This document shows, one piece after another, positions 34,913 through 44,971 of a DNA stretch of 64,000 bases. A program made the translations under genes and the position numbers. Within the stretch, counting starts at the first letter, position 1. Each line of letters opens with the position of its first letter. The DNA comes from Pseudomonas fluorescens HK44 (GTDB taxonomy: Bacteria > Pseudomonadota > Gammaproteobacteria > Pseudomonadales > Pseudomonadaceae). Under the pieces are notes generated by a model, which worked only from the letters and a program-made list of their open reading frames with translations, was not told where the DNA came from and searched no databases. The stretch is taken from the NCBI RefSeq assembly GCF_000217955.3, contig NZ_AFOY02000023.1, positions 1 to 64,000 on the forward strand, in the 5' to 3' direction.

Positions 34913-35374
34913 TCAGAGCTCTTCGCTGATCGGCAAGACGTAGTTCTTGAACTCGGTGTCTTCGCGAAACCCGATGGATTCGTAGGTTTTCTGTGCAATT
35001 TTGTTGTCGCTGCTGGTCGACACGCGCATGCGTACAGCCTGGGTTTCCTTGGCCATTTTCTTTGCGGTGCGCATCAGGTTGTCGGCAACCAGTTGGCGGC
35101 GGGCGTCTTCGGCGACGTAGATGTCGTTGAGGATCCATACGCGCTTGAGCGACAGGGACGAAAAGCTTGGATACAGCTGACAAAAACCCAGCAGTTTGTT
35201 GTCGTCATCATCGGGCAAGGCCAGATAGATCACCGACTCCTTGCGCCGCAGACGCTTTTCCAGAAAGGCCCGGGACGAGTCTGGATAGGCCAGTGCGCCA
35301 TAAAATTCGCGGTATTTGACGAACAATGGCGTCAGAAGGTCCAGGTGCTCGAGGGTTGCTTGAGTAATCCGCAT
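34913..35374 (-). CDS. GNAT-family N-acetyltransferase
   Basis: A 153-residue acetyltransferase. The acetyl-CoA loop region is NDIYVAEDARRQLVADNLM (a variant of the Q/RxxGxG/A motif), followed by MRVSTSSDNKIAQKTYESIGFRE as motif B. The acceptor substrate is unknown. The start at MRITQATLEHLDLL is chosen over a TTG four codons earlier. By position it is equivalent to PA4026. Confidence 0.88.
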   Translation of the reverse strand: MRITQATLEHLDLLTPLFVKYREFYGALAYPDSSRAFLEKRLRRKESVIYLALPDDDDNKLLGFCQLYPSFSSLSLKRVWILNDIYVAEDARRQLVADNLMRTAKKMAKETQAVRMRVSTSSDNKIAQKTYESIGFREDTEFKNYVLPISEEL

Positions 35375-35503
35375 GCTAAGCCTCAACTTTCAAGTAGATA
35401 GGGCGGCAGTTTCCAGTGGATACGACGGCAATCGGTTTACTGCTCGAGCAGCCGTTCGTCGACTCTGCCTGAAAGCGGATCAACAACGCAATTCCAATAC
35501 GGG

Positions 35504-36343
35504 TCAGGCATCCGGCAGACTCAGTAGGAAATTTCCTTTCATATCAGCGTCATTTTTCGACCCAATAGTCTGGACCTGGGCTTCGTCTTTCAGGTTAACC
35601 CCCGACAACTGCCGTCGACAGGCCTCGCGCATCAAGTACAGCAAACGGTGTGCCGCCATGCCATAGCTCAAACCTTCATGGCGGACATTGGAAATACAGT
35701 TGCGATAGGCGTCCGTCAGGCCGACCTTTGGATTATAGGTGAAATACAAGCCGAGACTGTCTGGCGAGCTGAGTCCAGGGCGTTCGCCGATCAGGATCAC
35801 GACCATTTTTGCGCCCAGCAATTCGCCGATTTCGTCAGCCACGGCGACGCGACCCTGTTCCACCAGAATCACGGGCGACAACGACCAGCCTTCGGCGTGA
35901 GTCTGTTCTTCCATACGCGCCAGAAACGGCAAGGTATGCCGATGCACGGCCAGCGCCGAGAGGCCGTCGGCCACGACTATCGCCAAGTCAACGCCGCCCG
36001 GGTTGGCCAACGCATGTTCGCGCAGCTGTTGCGCGGACGGGGCACTCAGCTTGCGACCCAGGTCTGGCCGTTGCAGATAACTGTGGCGATCGCTGGCGGC
36101 GCTGTGCAGCAGCAGACTGTCGCGCCCGCGCTCGGCCAGTTGCTGGCTGAGCCCGACATGATCGAAGGGCAGGTGCACGGCATCGCGGGCCTCGGCGTGG
36201 GCGTACTGGAAATCCAGTTGCGCGCCGGTCGGCATGCTGGTGCCGGAACGACCTAAAGCGATGCGTGCCGGAGTCAGGCGGCGCAGTCCCAGCCAGGGGT
36301 TTTGCGGGTCGACGGTTGGTTTATCCATCAGCAGATTACTCAT
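35504..36343 (-). CDS. eutC: Ethanolamine ammonia-lyase light chain EutC
   Basis: A 279-residue small subunit of adenosylcobalamin-dependent ethanolamine ammonia-lyase, which with EutB converts ethanolamine to acetaldehyde and ammonia. Family segments are [20 protein letters not shown] at the N-terminus, [40 protein letters not shown] and [18 protein letters not shown]. Its ATG overlaps the eutB stop by 4 bases. Confidence 0.97.
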   Translation of the reverse strand: MSNLLMDKPTVDPQNPWLGLRRLTPARIALGRSGTSMPTGAQLDFQYAHAEARDAVHLPFDHVGLSQQLAERGRDSLLLHSAASDRHSYLQRPDLGRKLSAPSAQQLREHALANPGGVDLAIVVADGLSALAVHRHTLPFLARMEEQTHAEGWSLSPVILVEQGRVAVADEIGELLGAKMVVILIGERPGLSSPDSLGLYFTYNPKVGLTDAYRNCISNVRHEGLSYGMAAHRLLYLMREACRRQLSGVNLKDEAQVQTIGSKNDADMKGNFLLSLPDA

Positions 36344-37734
36344 CCCAGTTGCGCCATGGCCTGGCGGAAGGCCGGCGGCAGGTTGTTGCCGAAGTGCACC
36401 TTGCCGTCACCTTGGGTGAAGATGCCCATATGTGCCAGCCACCGCTCAAACTCGGGAGCCGGTTTCAGGCCCAGGGTCTGGCGCGCGTAGAGCGCGTCGT
36501 GGAACGACGTGGTCTGGTAGTTGAGCATGATGTCATCGGAGCCGGGGATGCCCATGATGAAGTTGATCCCGGCCACGCCGAGCAGCGTCAGCAGGGTGTC
36601 CATGTCGTCCTGATCGGCTTCGGCGTGATTGGTGTAGCAGATATCGCAACCCATCGGCACCCCGAGCAACTTGCCGCAGAAGTGGTCTTCGAGGCCGGCG
36701 CGGATGATCTGTTTGCCGTTGTAGAGGTATTCCGGGCCAATGAAGCCGACCACCGTGTTCACCAGAAACGGCTTGAAGTGCCGTGCCACCGCATAGGCGC
36801 GGGTTTCGCAGGTTTGCTGGTCGATGCCGTGATGGGCGTTGGCCGAGAGCGCGCTGCCCTGGCCGGTTTCGAAGTACATCAGGTTTTGCCCCAGCGTGCC
36901 GCGATTGAGGCTCAGGCCTGCTTCATAACCTTCCTGCAGCAGGCTCAGGCTGATGCCGAAACTGGCGTTGGCGGCTTCGGTGCCGGCGATAGACTGGAAC
37001 ACCAGGTCCAGTGGCACGCCACGGTTGATCGCCTCGATGGAGGTGGTGACGTGGGTCAGCACACAGGCTTGGGTCGGAATTTCGTAGCGCTGGATGACCG
37101 CGTCGAGCATTTCCAGCATGGCGCAGATCGAGGCGATGCTGTCGGTGGCCGGGTTGATGCCGATCATCGCGTCGCCATTGCCGTAGAGCAGGCCGTCGAG
37201 AATGCTCGCGGCAATGCCGGCGGGTTCGTCGGTGGGGTGGTTGGGTTGCAGGCGGGTCGACAGGCGCCCGCGCAGGCCCATGGTGCCGCGAAACCGAGTC
37301 ACCACGCGGATCTTCTGCGCCACCAGCACCAGGTCCTGTACGCGCATGATCTTCGACACGGCGGCGGCCATTTCCGGGGTCAGGCCAGGGGCTAGCGCCC
37401 GCAGGCTGTGCTCGTCGGCGGCATCGCTGAGCAGCCAGTCGCGAAAACCGCCGACGGTCAGGTGGCTGACGGCCGCAAAGGCGCTGGCGTCGTGGGTGTC
37501 GATGATCAGTCGGGTGACTTCGTCGGATTCGTAAGGGATCAGTACTTCTTGCAGGAAATGCTTGAGCGGGATGTCAGCCAGGGTCATTTGCGCGGCGACC
37601 CGTTCGCCATCGTTCAGGGCGGCAACGCCGGCCAGAAAGTCCCCGGAGCGCGCCGGGCTGGCCTTGGCCATGACTTCCTTGAGGCCGTCGAAACGGTAGG
37701 TCCGGGCGCCGACGGTATGGACAAATGCAGCCAT
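36340..37734 (-). CDS. eutB: Ethanolamine ammonia-lyase heavy chain EutB
   Basis: A 464-residue large catalytic subunit with the TIM-barrel core. Recognisable parts are [62 protein letters not shown] and [27 protein letters not shown]. It requires adenosylcobalamin. The start [20 protein letters not shown] is chosen over a longer frame. There are no carboxysome-like microcompartment genes around, as expected for the short pseudomonad eut system. It probably shares a transcript with eat. Confidence 0.98.
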   Translation of the reverse strand: MAAFVHTVGARTYRFDGLKEVMAKASPARSGDFLAGVAALNDGERVAAQMTLADIPLKHFLQEVLIPYESDEVTRLIIDTHDASAFAAVSHLTVGGFRDWLLSDAADEHSLRALAPGLTPEMAAAVSKIMRVQDLVLVAQKIRVVTRFRGTMGLRGRLSTRLQPNHPTDEPAGIAASILDGLLYGNGDAMIGINPATDSIASICAMLEMLDAVIQRYEIPTQACVLTHVTTSIEAINRGVPLDLVFQSIAGTEAANASFGISLSLLQEGYEAGLSLNRGTLGQNLMYFETGQGSALSANAHHGIDQQTCETRAYAVARHFKPFLVNTVVGFIGPEYLYNGKQIIRAGLEDHFCGKLLGVPMGCDICYTNHAEADQDDMDTLLTLLGVAGINFIMGIPGSDDIMLNYQTTSFHDALYARQTLGLKPAPEFERWLAHMGIFTQGDGKVHFGNNLPPAFRQAMAQLG

Positions 37735-37766
37735 GAGCGGTGTCCTCTTGAATCTGTAAGTGATGA

Positions 37767-37859
37767 CCCGTAGGAGCAAGGCTTGCCCGCGATCGGATCG
37801 CCGCGGTGTCTCTGTCAGACCGCGGTGAAGCTATCGCGGGCAAGCCTTGCTCCTACGGG
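37767..37859. repeat. REP palindrome between eutB and the ethanolamine permease
   Basis: Perfect 27-bp inverted arms (37767-37793 and 37833-37859) containing GTAGGAGCAAGGCTTGCCCG flank an inner CCGCGGTG/CACCGCGG-like element. It sits inside the eat-eutBC unit and may reduce or stabilise the eutBC part of the transcript. Confidence 0.88.
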
Positions 37860-37912
37860 TGTTGCGTTGTTTCAGGGCAGGCGCCGGGAAAGTTGCCCGG
37901 CGCCGGTGCGAC

Positions 37913-39283
37913 TCAGATACCCGTGAGCATCGCGTCCGCCGGTGCGTCGAAGCGCTGTTTGGCGGTCAATTGGAAGTAGATGAAGCCGGCCACCATGAAA
38001 CCGAGGAAAATCATCCCGATCAAGGTATTGAACCAGGCCATCGCCACCAGGCAGACCACCGCCAGGAACAGCGCAATGCCTGGCACGATCGGATAGCCCG
38101 GCGCGCGGAAGGTACGCTCCAGCAACGGCTCGGTTTTGCGCAGTTTGAACAGGCTGAGCATGCTGATGATGTACATCACGATGGCGCCGAACACCGACAT
38201 GGTGATCATTGCGGCGGTGAGGGTCATGCCTTGCAGATTGACCAGCCCATCGCTGTAGATCGCCGCGATGCCGATCACACCGCCGGCCAGAATTGCCCGG
38301 TGCGGGGTCTGGAAACGCGAGAGCTTGGCCAGGCCGCGAGGCAGGTAGCCGGCGCGAGCGAGGGCGAAGAACTGTCGCGAGTAGCCGAGGATGATCCCGT
38401 GGAAGCTCGCCACCAGACCAAACAGGCCGATCCACACCAGCATGTGCATCCAGCTGGAGTTGTTGCCGACCACGGCTTTCATTGCCTGAGGCAGCGGGTC
38501 GTTGATGTTTGCCAGTTGACGCCAGTCGCCCACACCGCCGGCCATGACCATCACGCCGATCGCCAGGAACACCAGGGTCAGGATACCGCTGACATAGGCC
38601 CGTGGAATGGTGCGTTTAGGGTCCTTGGCTTCTTCGGCAGCCATGGCCGCGCCTTCGATGGCGAGGAAGAACCAGATGGCGAAGGGGATCGCCGCAAAGA
38701 TGCCGGGGATCGAGGCGACGGTGAACTCATTGGAGCCGGACCAGCCGTTGAGCACGAAATTGCTGAAGCTGAAGCCCGGCGCAACCACGCCCATGAACAC
38801 CAGCAATTCGGCTACCGCCAGCACGGTCACCACCAGTTCGAAGGTCGCGGCAATGCTGACACCCAGGATGTTCAGGCCCATGAACACGAAGTAGGAGCCG
38901 ACCGCGGCGATTTTCGGGTCCAGATCCGGGTATTGCACGTTCAGGTAGGCGCCAATGGCCATCGCAATGGCCGGTGGCGCAAAGACGAACTCGATCAGCG
39001 TGGCGATCCCGGCGATCAAGCCGCCTTTTTCACCAAAGGCCCGTCGGCTGTAGGCAAAGGGCCCGCCAGCGTGGGGAATCGCGGTGGTGAGTTCGGTGAA
39101 ACTGAAGATGAAGCAGGTGTACATCGTCGCCACCATCAACGCGGTGACGAGGAACCCCAGGGTGCCTGCGGTGCCCCAGCCGTAACTCCAGCCGAAGTAT
39201 TCGCCGGAAATCACCAGGCCGACGGCAATGCCCCATAGATGCAAGGTGCCGAGTGTGGGTTTGAGCGTTGTTGAAGAAGTCAT
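37913..39283 (-). CDS. eat: Ethanolamine permease
   Basis: A 456-residue APC-superfamily permease with about 12 transmembrane segments. The N-terminus LHLWGIAVGLVISGEYFGWS with the following GWGTAGTLGF is typical of ethanolamine permeases, as are TTAIPHAGGPFAYSRRAFGE and VLAVAELLVFMGVVAPGF. It lies upstream of eutBC on the same strand, behind a sigma-54-type promoter (39386-39401). Equivalent to PA4023. Confidence 0.95.
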   Translation of the reverse strand: MTSSTTLKPTLGTLHLWGIAVGLVISGEYFGWSYGWGTAGTLGFLVTALMVATMYTCFIFSFTELTTAIPHAGGPFAYSRRAFGEKGGLIAGIATLIEFVFAPPAIAMAIGAYLNVQYPDLDPKIAAVGSYFVFMGLNILGVSIAATFELVVTVLAVAELLVFMGVVAPGFSFSNFVLNGWSGSNEFTVASIPGIFAAIPFAIWFFLAIEGAAMAAEEAKDPKRTIPRAYVSGILTLVFLAIGVMVMAGGVGDWRQLANINDPLPQAMKAVVGNNSSWMHMLVWIGLFGLVASFHGIILGYSRQFFALARAGYLPRGLAKLSRFQTPHRAILAGGVIGIAAIYSDGLVNLQGMTLTAAMITMSVFGAIVMYIISMLSLFKLRKTEPLLERTFRAPGYPIVPGIALFLAVVCLVAMAWFNTLIGMIFLGFMVAGFIYFQLTAKQRFDAPADAMLTGI

Positions 39284-39385
39284 AAGTCCTCTCTGTTTTT
39301 TATTGTTCGATCTGTTGGACTTTCGGGTGTGGCGGTTTGGGTGGATCGACGCTGTTCACGCAGCGGGTAATCTGTCGAACAGGCA

Positions 39386-39401
39386 CGCAAAGCCCGTGCC
39401 A
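39386..39401 (-). promoter_or_regulatory. Sigma-54 (-24/-12) promoter of eat-eutBC
   Basis: On the minus strand TGGCAC-GGGCT-TTGCG gives a full match to the TGGCAC-N5-TTGC core, with the GG at -24 and GC at -12. The predicted start is near 39375, about 90 bases before the eat start. The adjacent sigma-54-dependent activator EatR would act here. Confidence 0.7.
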
Positions 39402-39498
39402 GAGCGGCAGGGCGGTGTTTGGTGTGTCAGTTAAGGCGGCGATCCGACGATGGCGATTTGAAGGGCGACGCCGAAACATCAGCGTCGCCCCCCGGTTT

Positions 39499-41019
39499 TT
39501 AGAAGAAGCCCAACGGGTTGATGTCGTAGCTCACCAGCAGGTTTTTGGTTTGCTGGTAGTGGTCGAGCATCATTTTGTGGGTTTCACGGCCGACGCCGGA
39601 CTTCTTGTAACCACCGAACGCAGCGTGAGCCGGGTACAGGTGGTAGCAGTTGGTCCAGACGCGACCGGCCTTGATCGCCCGGCCCATACGGTAGGCGCGG
39701 TTGATGTCGCGGGTCCAGAGACCGGCGCCGAGGCCGAACTCGGTGTCGTTGGCAATCGCGAGGGCTTCGGCTTCGTCCTTGAAGGTGGTGATGCTCACCA
39801 CCGGGCCAAAGATTTCTTCCTGGAACACGCGCATTTTGTTGGTGCCCTTGAGCAGGGTCGGCTGGATGTAATACCCGGTCGCCAGGTTGCCCGTAAGTTT
39901 TTCCACCTTGCCGCCGGTCAGCAATTCGGCACCTTCGCCTTTGGCGATTTCCAGGTACGAGAGGATCTTGTCGAATTGCTGCTCGGACGCCTGGGCGCCG
40001 ACCATGGTGTCGGTGTCGAGCGGGTCGCCACGTTTGATTTGCAGGACTTTCTTCATCACCACTTTCATGAAGTCGTCGTAAATCGACTCTTGCACCAGCG
40101 CGCGGGACGGGCAGGTGCAGACTTCGCCCTGGTTGAAGAACGCCAGCACCAGGCCTTCAGCGGCTTTCTCGATGAAGGCCGGTTCGGCCTGCATGATGTC
40201 GGCGAAGAAAATGTTAGGCGACTTGCCGCCCAGTTCCACGGTGGACGGAATAATGTTTTCGGCGGCGCATTTCATGATGTGCGAGCCGACCGGCGTCGAG
40301 CCGGTAAAGGCAATTTTGGCAATGCGTTTGCTGGTGGCCAGGGCTTCACCGGCTTCTTTGCCGAAACCTTGCACGACGTTCAGCACGCCGGGTGGCAGCA
40401 GGTCGCCGATCAGCTCCAGCAGCACGGTAATGCCCAGTGGGGTTTGCTCGGCGGGCTTGAGCACCACGCAGTTGCCGGCGGCCAGCGCCGGGGCGAGTTT
40501 CCAGGCGGCCATCAGGATCGGGAAGTTCCACGGGATGATCTGCCCGACCACGCCCAGCGGTTCGTGAATGTGATAAGCCACGGTGTTGCCGTCGATTTCC
40601 GCGGCGCTGCCTTCCTGAGCGCGCAGGCAACCGGCGAAGTAGCGGAAGTGGTCAGCGGCCAGAGGGATGTCGGCGTTGAGGGTTTCACGTACGGCTTTGC
40701 CGTTGTCCCAGCTTTCGGTGATCGCCAGGACTTCGAGGTTTTGCTCGATGCGGTCGGCGATTTTCAGCAGTACCAGCGAGCGCGCCTGAGCAGAAGTGCT
40801 GCCCCAGGCGTCGGCGGCTGCATGGGCAGCGTCCAGGGCTTTTTCGATGTCTTCGGCCGTGGAACGGGGGAATTCGGCAATCGGTTGGCCGTTGACCGGT
40901 GAGGTATTGGTGAAGTACTGACCTTTGACAGGCGCGACGAATTCGCCGCCGATGTAGTTGCCGTATTGACTCTTGAACGAAACGATAGCGCCTTCAGTAC
41001 CTGGGTGAGCGTAACGCAT
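39499..41019 (-). CDS. exaC: NAD-dependent aldehyde dehydrogenase (ExaC-like)
   Basis: A 506-residue aldehyde dehydrogenase. The NAD-binding segment [28 protein letters not shown], the Glu of [12 protein letters not shown] and the catalytic Cys of [13 protein letters not shown] are present. It oxidises the acetaldehyde made by EutBC (and ethanol-derived acetaldehyde) to acetate. Its own sigma-54-type promoter lies at 41086-41101. The permease gene 215 bases downstream has a separate promoter. Equivalent to PA4022. Confidence 0.94.
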   Translation of the reverse strand: MRYAHPGTEGAIVSFKSQYGNYIGGEFVAPVKGQYFTNTSPVNGQPIAEFPRSTAEDIEKALDAAHAAADAWGSTSAQARSLVLLKIADRIEQNLEVLAITESWDNGKAVRETLNADIPLAADHFRYFAGCLRAQEGSAAEIDGNTVAYHIHEPLGVVGQIIPWNFPILMAAWKLAPALAAGNCVVLKPAEQTPLGITVLLELIGDLLPPGVLNVVQGFGKEAGEALATSKRIAKIAFTGSTPVGSHIMKCAAENIIPSTVELGGKSPNIFFADIMQAEPAFIEKAAEGLVLAFFNQGEVCTCPSRALVQESIYDDFMKVVMKKVLQIKRGDPLDTDTMVGAQASEQQFDKILSYLEIAKGEGAELLTGGKVEKLTGNLATGYYIQPTLLKGTNKMRVFQEEIFGPVVSITTFKDEAEALAIANDTEFGLGAGLWTRDINRAYRMGRAIKAGRVWTNCYHLYPAHAAFGGYKKSGVGRETHKMMLDHYQQTKNLLVSYDINPLGFF

Positions 41020-41085
41020 GGTGAGTGTCTCCTTGGCTTTTGTGCTTATAAGGGAGTACGCGCAGTGAGCGCTTGTGAAGCGTAG

Positions 41086-41101
41086 AGCAAAGGTCGGGCC
41101 A
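41086..41101 (-). promoter_or_regulatory. Sigma-54 (-24/-12) promoter of the aldehyde dehydrogenase gene
   Basis: On the minus strand TGGCCC-GACCT-TTGCT matches the -24/-12 consensus with one mismatch in the TGGCAC half. The predicted start is near 41075 and the exaC ATG is at 41019. It is the second such promoter controlled, by inference, by EatR. Confidence 0.65.
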
Positions 41102-41162
41102 GTGCTTTGCGGGTCAGCTAAATCAAGGGCTTACGGTTTTTTTGAACGGTGGTGAAACCGGG

Positions 41163-41224
41163 GCTGTGGCAGATGCGGTACGGCGCTTGTGACAGTTTGT
41201 ACCGCTTGTGGCACAGCCTGTGAC
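41163..41224. promoter_or_regulatory. Repeated GCTTGTGAC motif, candidate EatR-binding UAS
   Basis: Three near-identical 9-mers occur: GCTTGTGAC (41185-41193), GCTTGTGGC (41204-41212) and GCCTGTGAC (41216-41224). A looser GCTGTGGC is at 41163-41170. They lie about 60-140 bases upstream of the -24/-12 promoter, the usual position for enhancer-binding proteins, and about 220-290 bases before divergent eatR. No other gene is in the 428-base gap. Confidence 0.5.
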
Positions 41225-41279
41225 TGGGCGGTCTTGCCAGCATTGCAAAGCAATCGAGGCAGGAGGATGCTGGGCGCTC

Positions 41280-41391
41280 TGTGGCGAGGGAGCTTGCTCG
41301 CGCTGGGTCGCGAAGCGGCCCCAAAATGTCTGCCGTTGATGATTTTTTGCGAGCGCTACGCACTCGAGCGGGAGCAAGCGTCCTCGCCACA
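41280..41391. repeat. REP-type palindromic pair
   Basis: Arms TGTGGCGAGGGAGCTTGCTC and the partner ending TCCTCGCCACA flank inner GGTCGCGAAGCGGCC and GAGCGCTACGCACTC. It lies in the divergent exaC/eatR gap on the eatR side. The rest of 41225-41447 shows only the eatR ribosome site. Confidence 0.8.
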
Positions 41392-41447
41392 AGGTGGTGA
41401 CAGTCCTTCATTGGGCCCAGCACAGTGTTCGGGGAGAATAATAAAAA

Positions 41448-43364
41448 ATGCACAGCAACCATTTGAGTCGCCATGCCCAGCAAGTCTTGACCGTGACCCA
41501 AGGCAAATCCCGTTTGCACGGTCCGGGTAGCGATCCGTCCATCGCCCGTTCCTGGCTGCGTTGTCTTGAGGACTATCACCTCGACCCGGCCCTGACCATG
41601 GCGCCGACGGTGCTTGAACACGGTCGCGTGCTGGAGAGTCGCGAGCGCTTGCAGCAAGTCCTGCAGATTGCCGGCGGCGAAATGACCAGCCTGCATCAAC
41701 AACTTTCCGGTGCCGGCCACGCCGTGCTGTTGACCGACGCCCGCGGGGTGATCCTCAACTGTGTCACCGCGCCTGCCGAACGGAAGATTTTCGAGCGCGC
41801 CGGTCTGTGGCTGGGCGCCGACTGGAGCGAAGCCTGCGAAGGCACCAATGGCATCGGCACCTGCTTGGTGGAGCGGCAGTCGCTGACCATTCATCAGGAT
41901 GAGCATTTTCGGGGGCGCCACACCGGCCTGACCTGTTCGGCGAGCCCGGTGTTCGACCCGCACGGCGAGCTGCTGGCGGTGCTCGACGTTTCGTCGGCGC
42001 GCCACGATGTCTCGCGTCAGAGCCAGTTTCACACCATGGCGCTGGTCAACCTCTCGGCGAAGATGATCGAGAGCTGCTATTTCCTGCGTTACTTCGACAA
42101 TCAATGGCTGCTGCGCTTTCACTTGCAGGCCGAGTCGGTCGGGCTGTTCAGCGAAGGGCTGCTGGCGTTCGACGGAGAAGGGCGGATCAGTGCGGTCAAT
42201 CAGAGCGCGTTGAACCTGCTGGGGCATATTCGTGGCGGGTTGCTGGGGCAACCGGTCGAGGCGTTTTTCGATTGCTCGCTGGACGAACTGCTGGCGCGCG
42301 CGAGCGTCAATGCCAGCGCCAGTTGGCCACTGCGCACCCGCGACGGGCGGGTGCTGTTTGCGCTGCTGCGCGGCCAGCCCCGCAGCGTCCCGACCCCGGT
42401 GCTGCAACAGCCGGTCATTGCCGAGCGCCCGGCGCTTTCGGGCATTTGTCTGGGGGATGAAGGGCTACAGGCTGATTTTCGTAAAGCCTTGCGGGTCTTC
42501 GAACGTGATGTGCCGCTGCTGATCAACGGTGAAACCGGCTCAGGTAAGGAGGCCTTCGCCAAGGCCGTGCATCAGGCCAGTCAGCGCGCGGAAAAAGCCT
42601 TCGTCGCGCTCAACTGTGCGGCGATCCCTGAAAGCCTGATCGAAAGCGAACTGTTCGGTTATCGCGGTGGCAGTTTCACCGGTGCGCGCAAAGAGGGCAT
42701 GCGCGGCAAGTTGCAGCAGGCCGATGGCGGCACGCTGTTCCTCGACGAAATAGGTGACATGCCGCTGGCGTTGCAAACCCGACTATTAAGGGTGCTGGAA
42801 GATCGGCAGGTGGTGCCCATCGGTGGCGAGCCGCTGCCGGTCAACGTGCGGATCATCAGTGCCACTCACCGGAATTTGCTCGAACGGGTGCAGGACGGCA
42901 GTTTCCGTGAAGATTTGTATTACCGCCTCAATGGTCTGGAAATCGCTTTGCCGGCGTTGCGCGAACGCAGCGACAAGTCGCAGTTGCTGGACTTTTTGCT
43001 GGCTGAAGAGTCGGGCGGGGAGGCGGTGCTGATTGACGCGGCGGCGCGACAGGCTCTGCTCGATTACGCCTGGCCAGGTAACGTGCGGCAATTGCGCAAT
43101 GTGCTGCGGACCCTGTCGGCATTGTGCGATGACGGACGGATCGGGGTTGAGGATTTGCCGGTGATGATTCGCCAGGCCCGACCGGCTCCAGTGTTGGCGC
43201 AGGTGGAAGAGGTGTCCGAATATCCGCTGGACGATGCCGAGCGCCTGGCGTTGCTCAATGCGCTGGGGCAGCAGCGTTGGCACATGACCCATACCGCTGA
43301 ACAGCTGGGAGTCAGCCGCAACACCCTCTATAGAAAACTGCGCAAACACGGGATTGCCCGTTAA
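41448..43364 (+). CDS. eatR: Sigma-54-dependent activator of ethanolamine catabolism (AcoR/EatR-like)
   Basis: A 638-residue enhancer-binding protein. A GAF-type sensor covers about 75-215, followed by a PAS-like region about 230-310. The AAA+ domain (about 335-560) has Walker A GETGSGKE at 361-368, GSFTGA at 408-413 and Walker B LFLDEIGD, and the Fis helix-turn-helix is at 600-636. The sigma-54 contact motif reads GSFTGA, with Ser in place of the usual Ala of GAFTGA. It is divergent from exaC and probably activates both -24/-12 promoters at 41086 and 39386. Confidence 0.92.
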   Translation: MHSNHLSRHAQQVLTVTQGKSRLHGPGSDPSIARSWLRCLEDYHLDPALTMAPTVLEHGRVLESRERLQQVLQIAGGEMTSLHQQLSGAGHAVLLTDARGVILNCVTAPAERKIFERAGLWLGADWSEACEGTNGIGTCLVERQSLTIHQDEHFRGRHTGLTCSASPVFDPHGELLAVLDVSSARHDVSRQSQFHTMALVNLSAKMIESCYFLRYFDNQWLLRFHLQAESVGLFSEGLLAFDGEGRISAVNQSALNLLGHIRGGLLGQPVEAFFDCSLDELLARASVNASASWPLRTRDGRVLFALLRGQPRSVPTPVLQQPVIAERPALSGICLGDEGLQADFRKALRVFERDVPLLINGETGSGKEAFAKAVHQASQRAEKAFVALNCAAIPESLIESELFGYRGGSFTGARKEGMRGKLQQADGGTLFLDEIGDMPLALQTRLLRVLEDRQVVPIGGEPLPVNVRIISATHRNLLERVQDGSFREDLYYRLNGLEIALPALRERSDKSQLLDFLLAEESGGEAVLIDAAARQALLDYAWPGNVRQLRNVLRTLSALCDDGRIGVEDLPVMIRQARPAPVLAQVEEVSEYPLDDAERLALLNALGQQRWHMTHTAEQLGVSRNTLYRKLRKHGIAR

Positions 43365-43384
43365 ACCGCACGGGGCACACTTTT

Positions 43385-43543
43385 GTGGCGAGGGGGCAAG
43401 CCCTAATGCCAGTCAGTTAAGGATGGACGCTTCCCTGTGGCGAGGGAGCTTGTCGGAACGCCGCACCGTCCCGCTGGGGCGCGAAGCGGCCCTAAAAATG
43501 GGACTGCTACGCAGTCCAGCGGGAGCAAGCTCCCTCGCCACAG
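43385..43543. repeat. Compound REP region with GTCGGAACGCCGC insert
   Basis: A lone half-element GTGGCGAGGGGGCAAGCCCT (43385-43404) is followed by a full REP pair from about 43435 to 43543. The left half of that pair again continues into GTCGGAACGCCGCACCGTCC. It lies between eatR and mpl in a 257-base gap without genes. Confidence 0.8.
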
Positions 43544-43597
43544 TGGTCGTGGTCATCTCACTAAAGAGTGCGATTTTCCCCTCCCTACGCTAACCTG

Positions 43598-43615
43598 CCT
43601 CGATGTTTTACGAGG
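43598..43615 (+). promoter_or_regulatory. Hairpin enclosing the mpl ribosome site
   Basis: The stem CCTCG / CGAGG with an 8-base loop lies just before mpl. The 3' arm carries the GAGG Shine-Dalgarno sequence, 7 bases from the mpl ATG at 43622. It could reduce translation when folded, though a 5-bp stem is weak. Confidence 0.3.
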
Positions 43616-43621
43616 TTGACT

Positions 43622-44971
43622 ATGCACATTCATATTCTGGGTATTTGCGGCACTTTCATGGGTTCGATGGCGGTCCTGGCCAAAGAGCTGGGCCATCATG
43701 TGACCGGCTCCGATGCCAACGTCTACCCGCCGATGAGCACTCAGTTGCAGGCGCAGGGCATTGAGCTGACGCAAGGCTACGATCCTGCCCAACTCGATCC
43801 GGCCCCGGATCTGGTGGTGATCGGCAATGCGATGTCGCGCGGCAACCCGGCGGTTGAATACGTATTGAACAAAGGCCTGCCGTACGTCTCCGGTCCGCAA
43901 TGGCTGGCCGACCACGTGCTGCAAGGTCGCTGGGTGCTGGCGGTTGCTGGCACTCACGGTAAAACCACTACCAGCAGCATGCTCGCCTGGGTGCTGGAGC
44001 ACGCGGGCATGAGCCCGGGCTTTTTGATTGGCGGCGTGCCGCAGAACTTCTCGGTATCGGCGCGTCTGGGTGACACGCCGTTCTTCGTGATCGAAGCCGA
44101 TGAATACGACAGCGCCTTCTTCGACAAGCGTTCGAAATTCGTTCACTACCGTCCGCGTACCGCGATCCTCAATAACCTTGAGTACGATCACGCCGACATC
44201 TTCCCCGATCTGCCGGCCATCGAACGCCAGTTCCACCACCTGGTGCGGACCATTCCGAGCGAAGGCCTGGTGATCCATCCGACCACCGAACCTGCGTTGC
44301 AGCGCGTGATCGAAATGGGTTGCTGGACCCCGGTGCAAACCACCGGTACGGGCGGGCAGTGGCAGGTCAAGTTGCTTAGCGAAGACGGTTCGAAGTTTGA
44401 AGTGATGTTCGAAGGCGTCGCCCAAGGCGTGGTCGAGTGGGACATGACCGGCCAGCACAACGTTGCCAACGCCTTGGCCACTCTGGCGGCCGCGCGGCAT
44501 GTGGGCGTGGTTCCGAGTATGGGCATCGCCGCATTGAGCGCGTTCAAGAGCGTCAAGCGCCGCATGGAAAAAGTCGCTGACGTTCACGGCGTCACCATCT
44601 ACGACGACTTCGCTCACCATCCGACCGCCATTGCGACCACCCTTGACGGTCTGCGCAAACGCATCGGCGACGCACCGTTGATTGCGATCATCGAGCCGCG
44701 CTCCAACTCGATGAAGCTCGGCGCGCACCGTGACGGTTTGCCGGAAAGCGTGGTCGATGCCGATCAGGTGATCTGGTACGCACCCGCCAACCTCGGCTGG
44801 GACTTGCCCGCCGTTGCTGCGCTGTGCACCGTGCCGTCGATGGTCTGCGACTCGCTGGATGGCATCATCGAGCAGGTGAAGGGCCAGGCTAAACCGGGCA
44901 CTCACGTGGTGATCATGAGCAACGGCGGCTTCGGCGGCCTGCATGGCAAGTTGGCCGAGGCGCTTAAATGA
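43622..44971 (+). CDS. mpl: UDP-MurNAc:L-alanyl-gamma-D-glutamyl-diaminopimelate ligase Mpl
   Basis: A 449-residue Mur-ligase family enzyme that reattaches recycled murein tripeptide to UDP-MurNAc. The N-terminal Rossmann segment [20 protein letters not shown], the ATP loop GTHGKTTT at 110-117, and the [20 protein letters not shown] and [11 protein letters not shown] motifs are typical of Mpl. The ATG at 43622 is used, preceded by GAGG. It links cell-wall recycling with the downstream gene ubiX by overlap (4 bases). Equivalent to PA4020. Confidence 0.97.
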   Translation: MHIHILGICGTFMGSMAVLAKELGHHVTGSDANVYPPMSTQLQAQGIELTQGYDPAQLDPAPDLVVIGNAMSRGNPAVEYVLNKGLPYVSGPQWLADHVLQGRWVLAVAGTHGKTTTSSMLAWVLEHAGMSPGFLIGGVPQNFSVSARLGDTPFFVIEADEYDSAFFDKRSKFVHYRPRTAILNNLEYDHADIFPDLPAIERQFHHLVRTIPSEGLVIHPTTEPALQRVIEMGCWTPVQTTGTGGQWQVKLLSEDGSKFEVMFEGVAQGVVEWDMTGQHNVANALATLAAARHVGVVPSMGIAALSAFKSVKRRMEKVADVHGVTIYDDFAHHPTAIATTLDGLRKRIGDAPLIAIIEPRSNSMKLGAHRDGLPESVVDADQVIWYAPANLGWDLPAVAALCTVPSMVCDSLDGIIEQVKGQAKPGTHVVIMSNGGFGGLHGKLAEALK

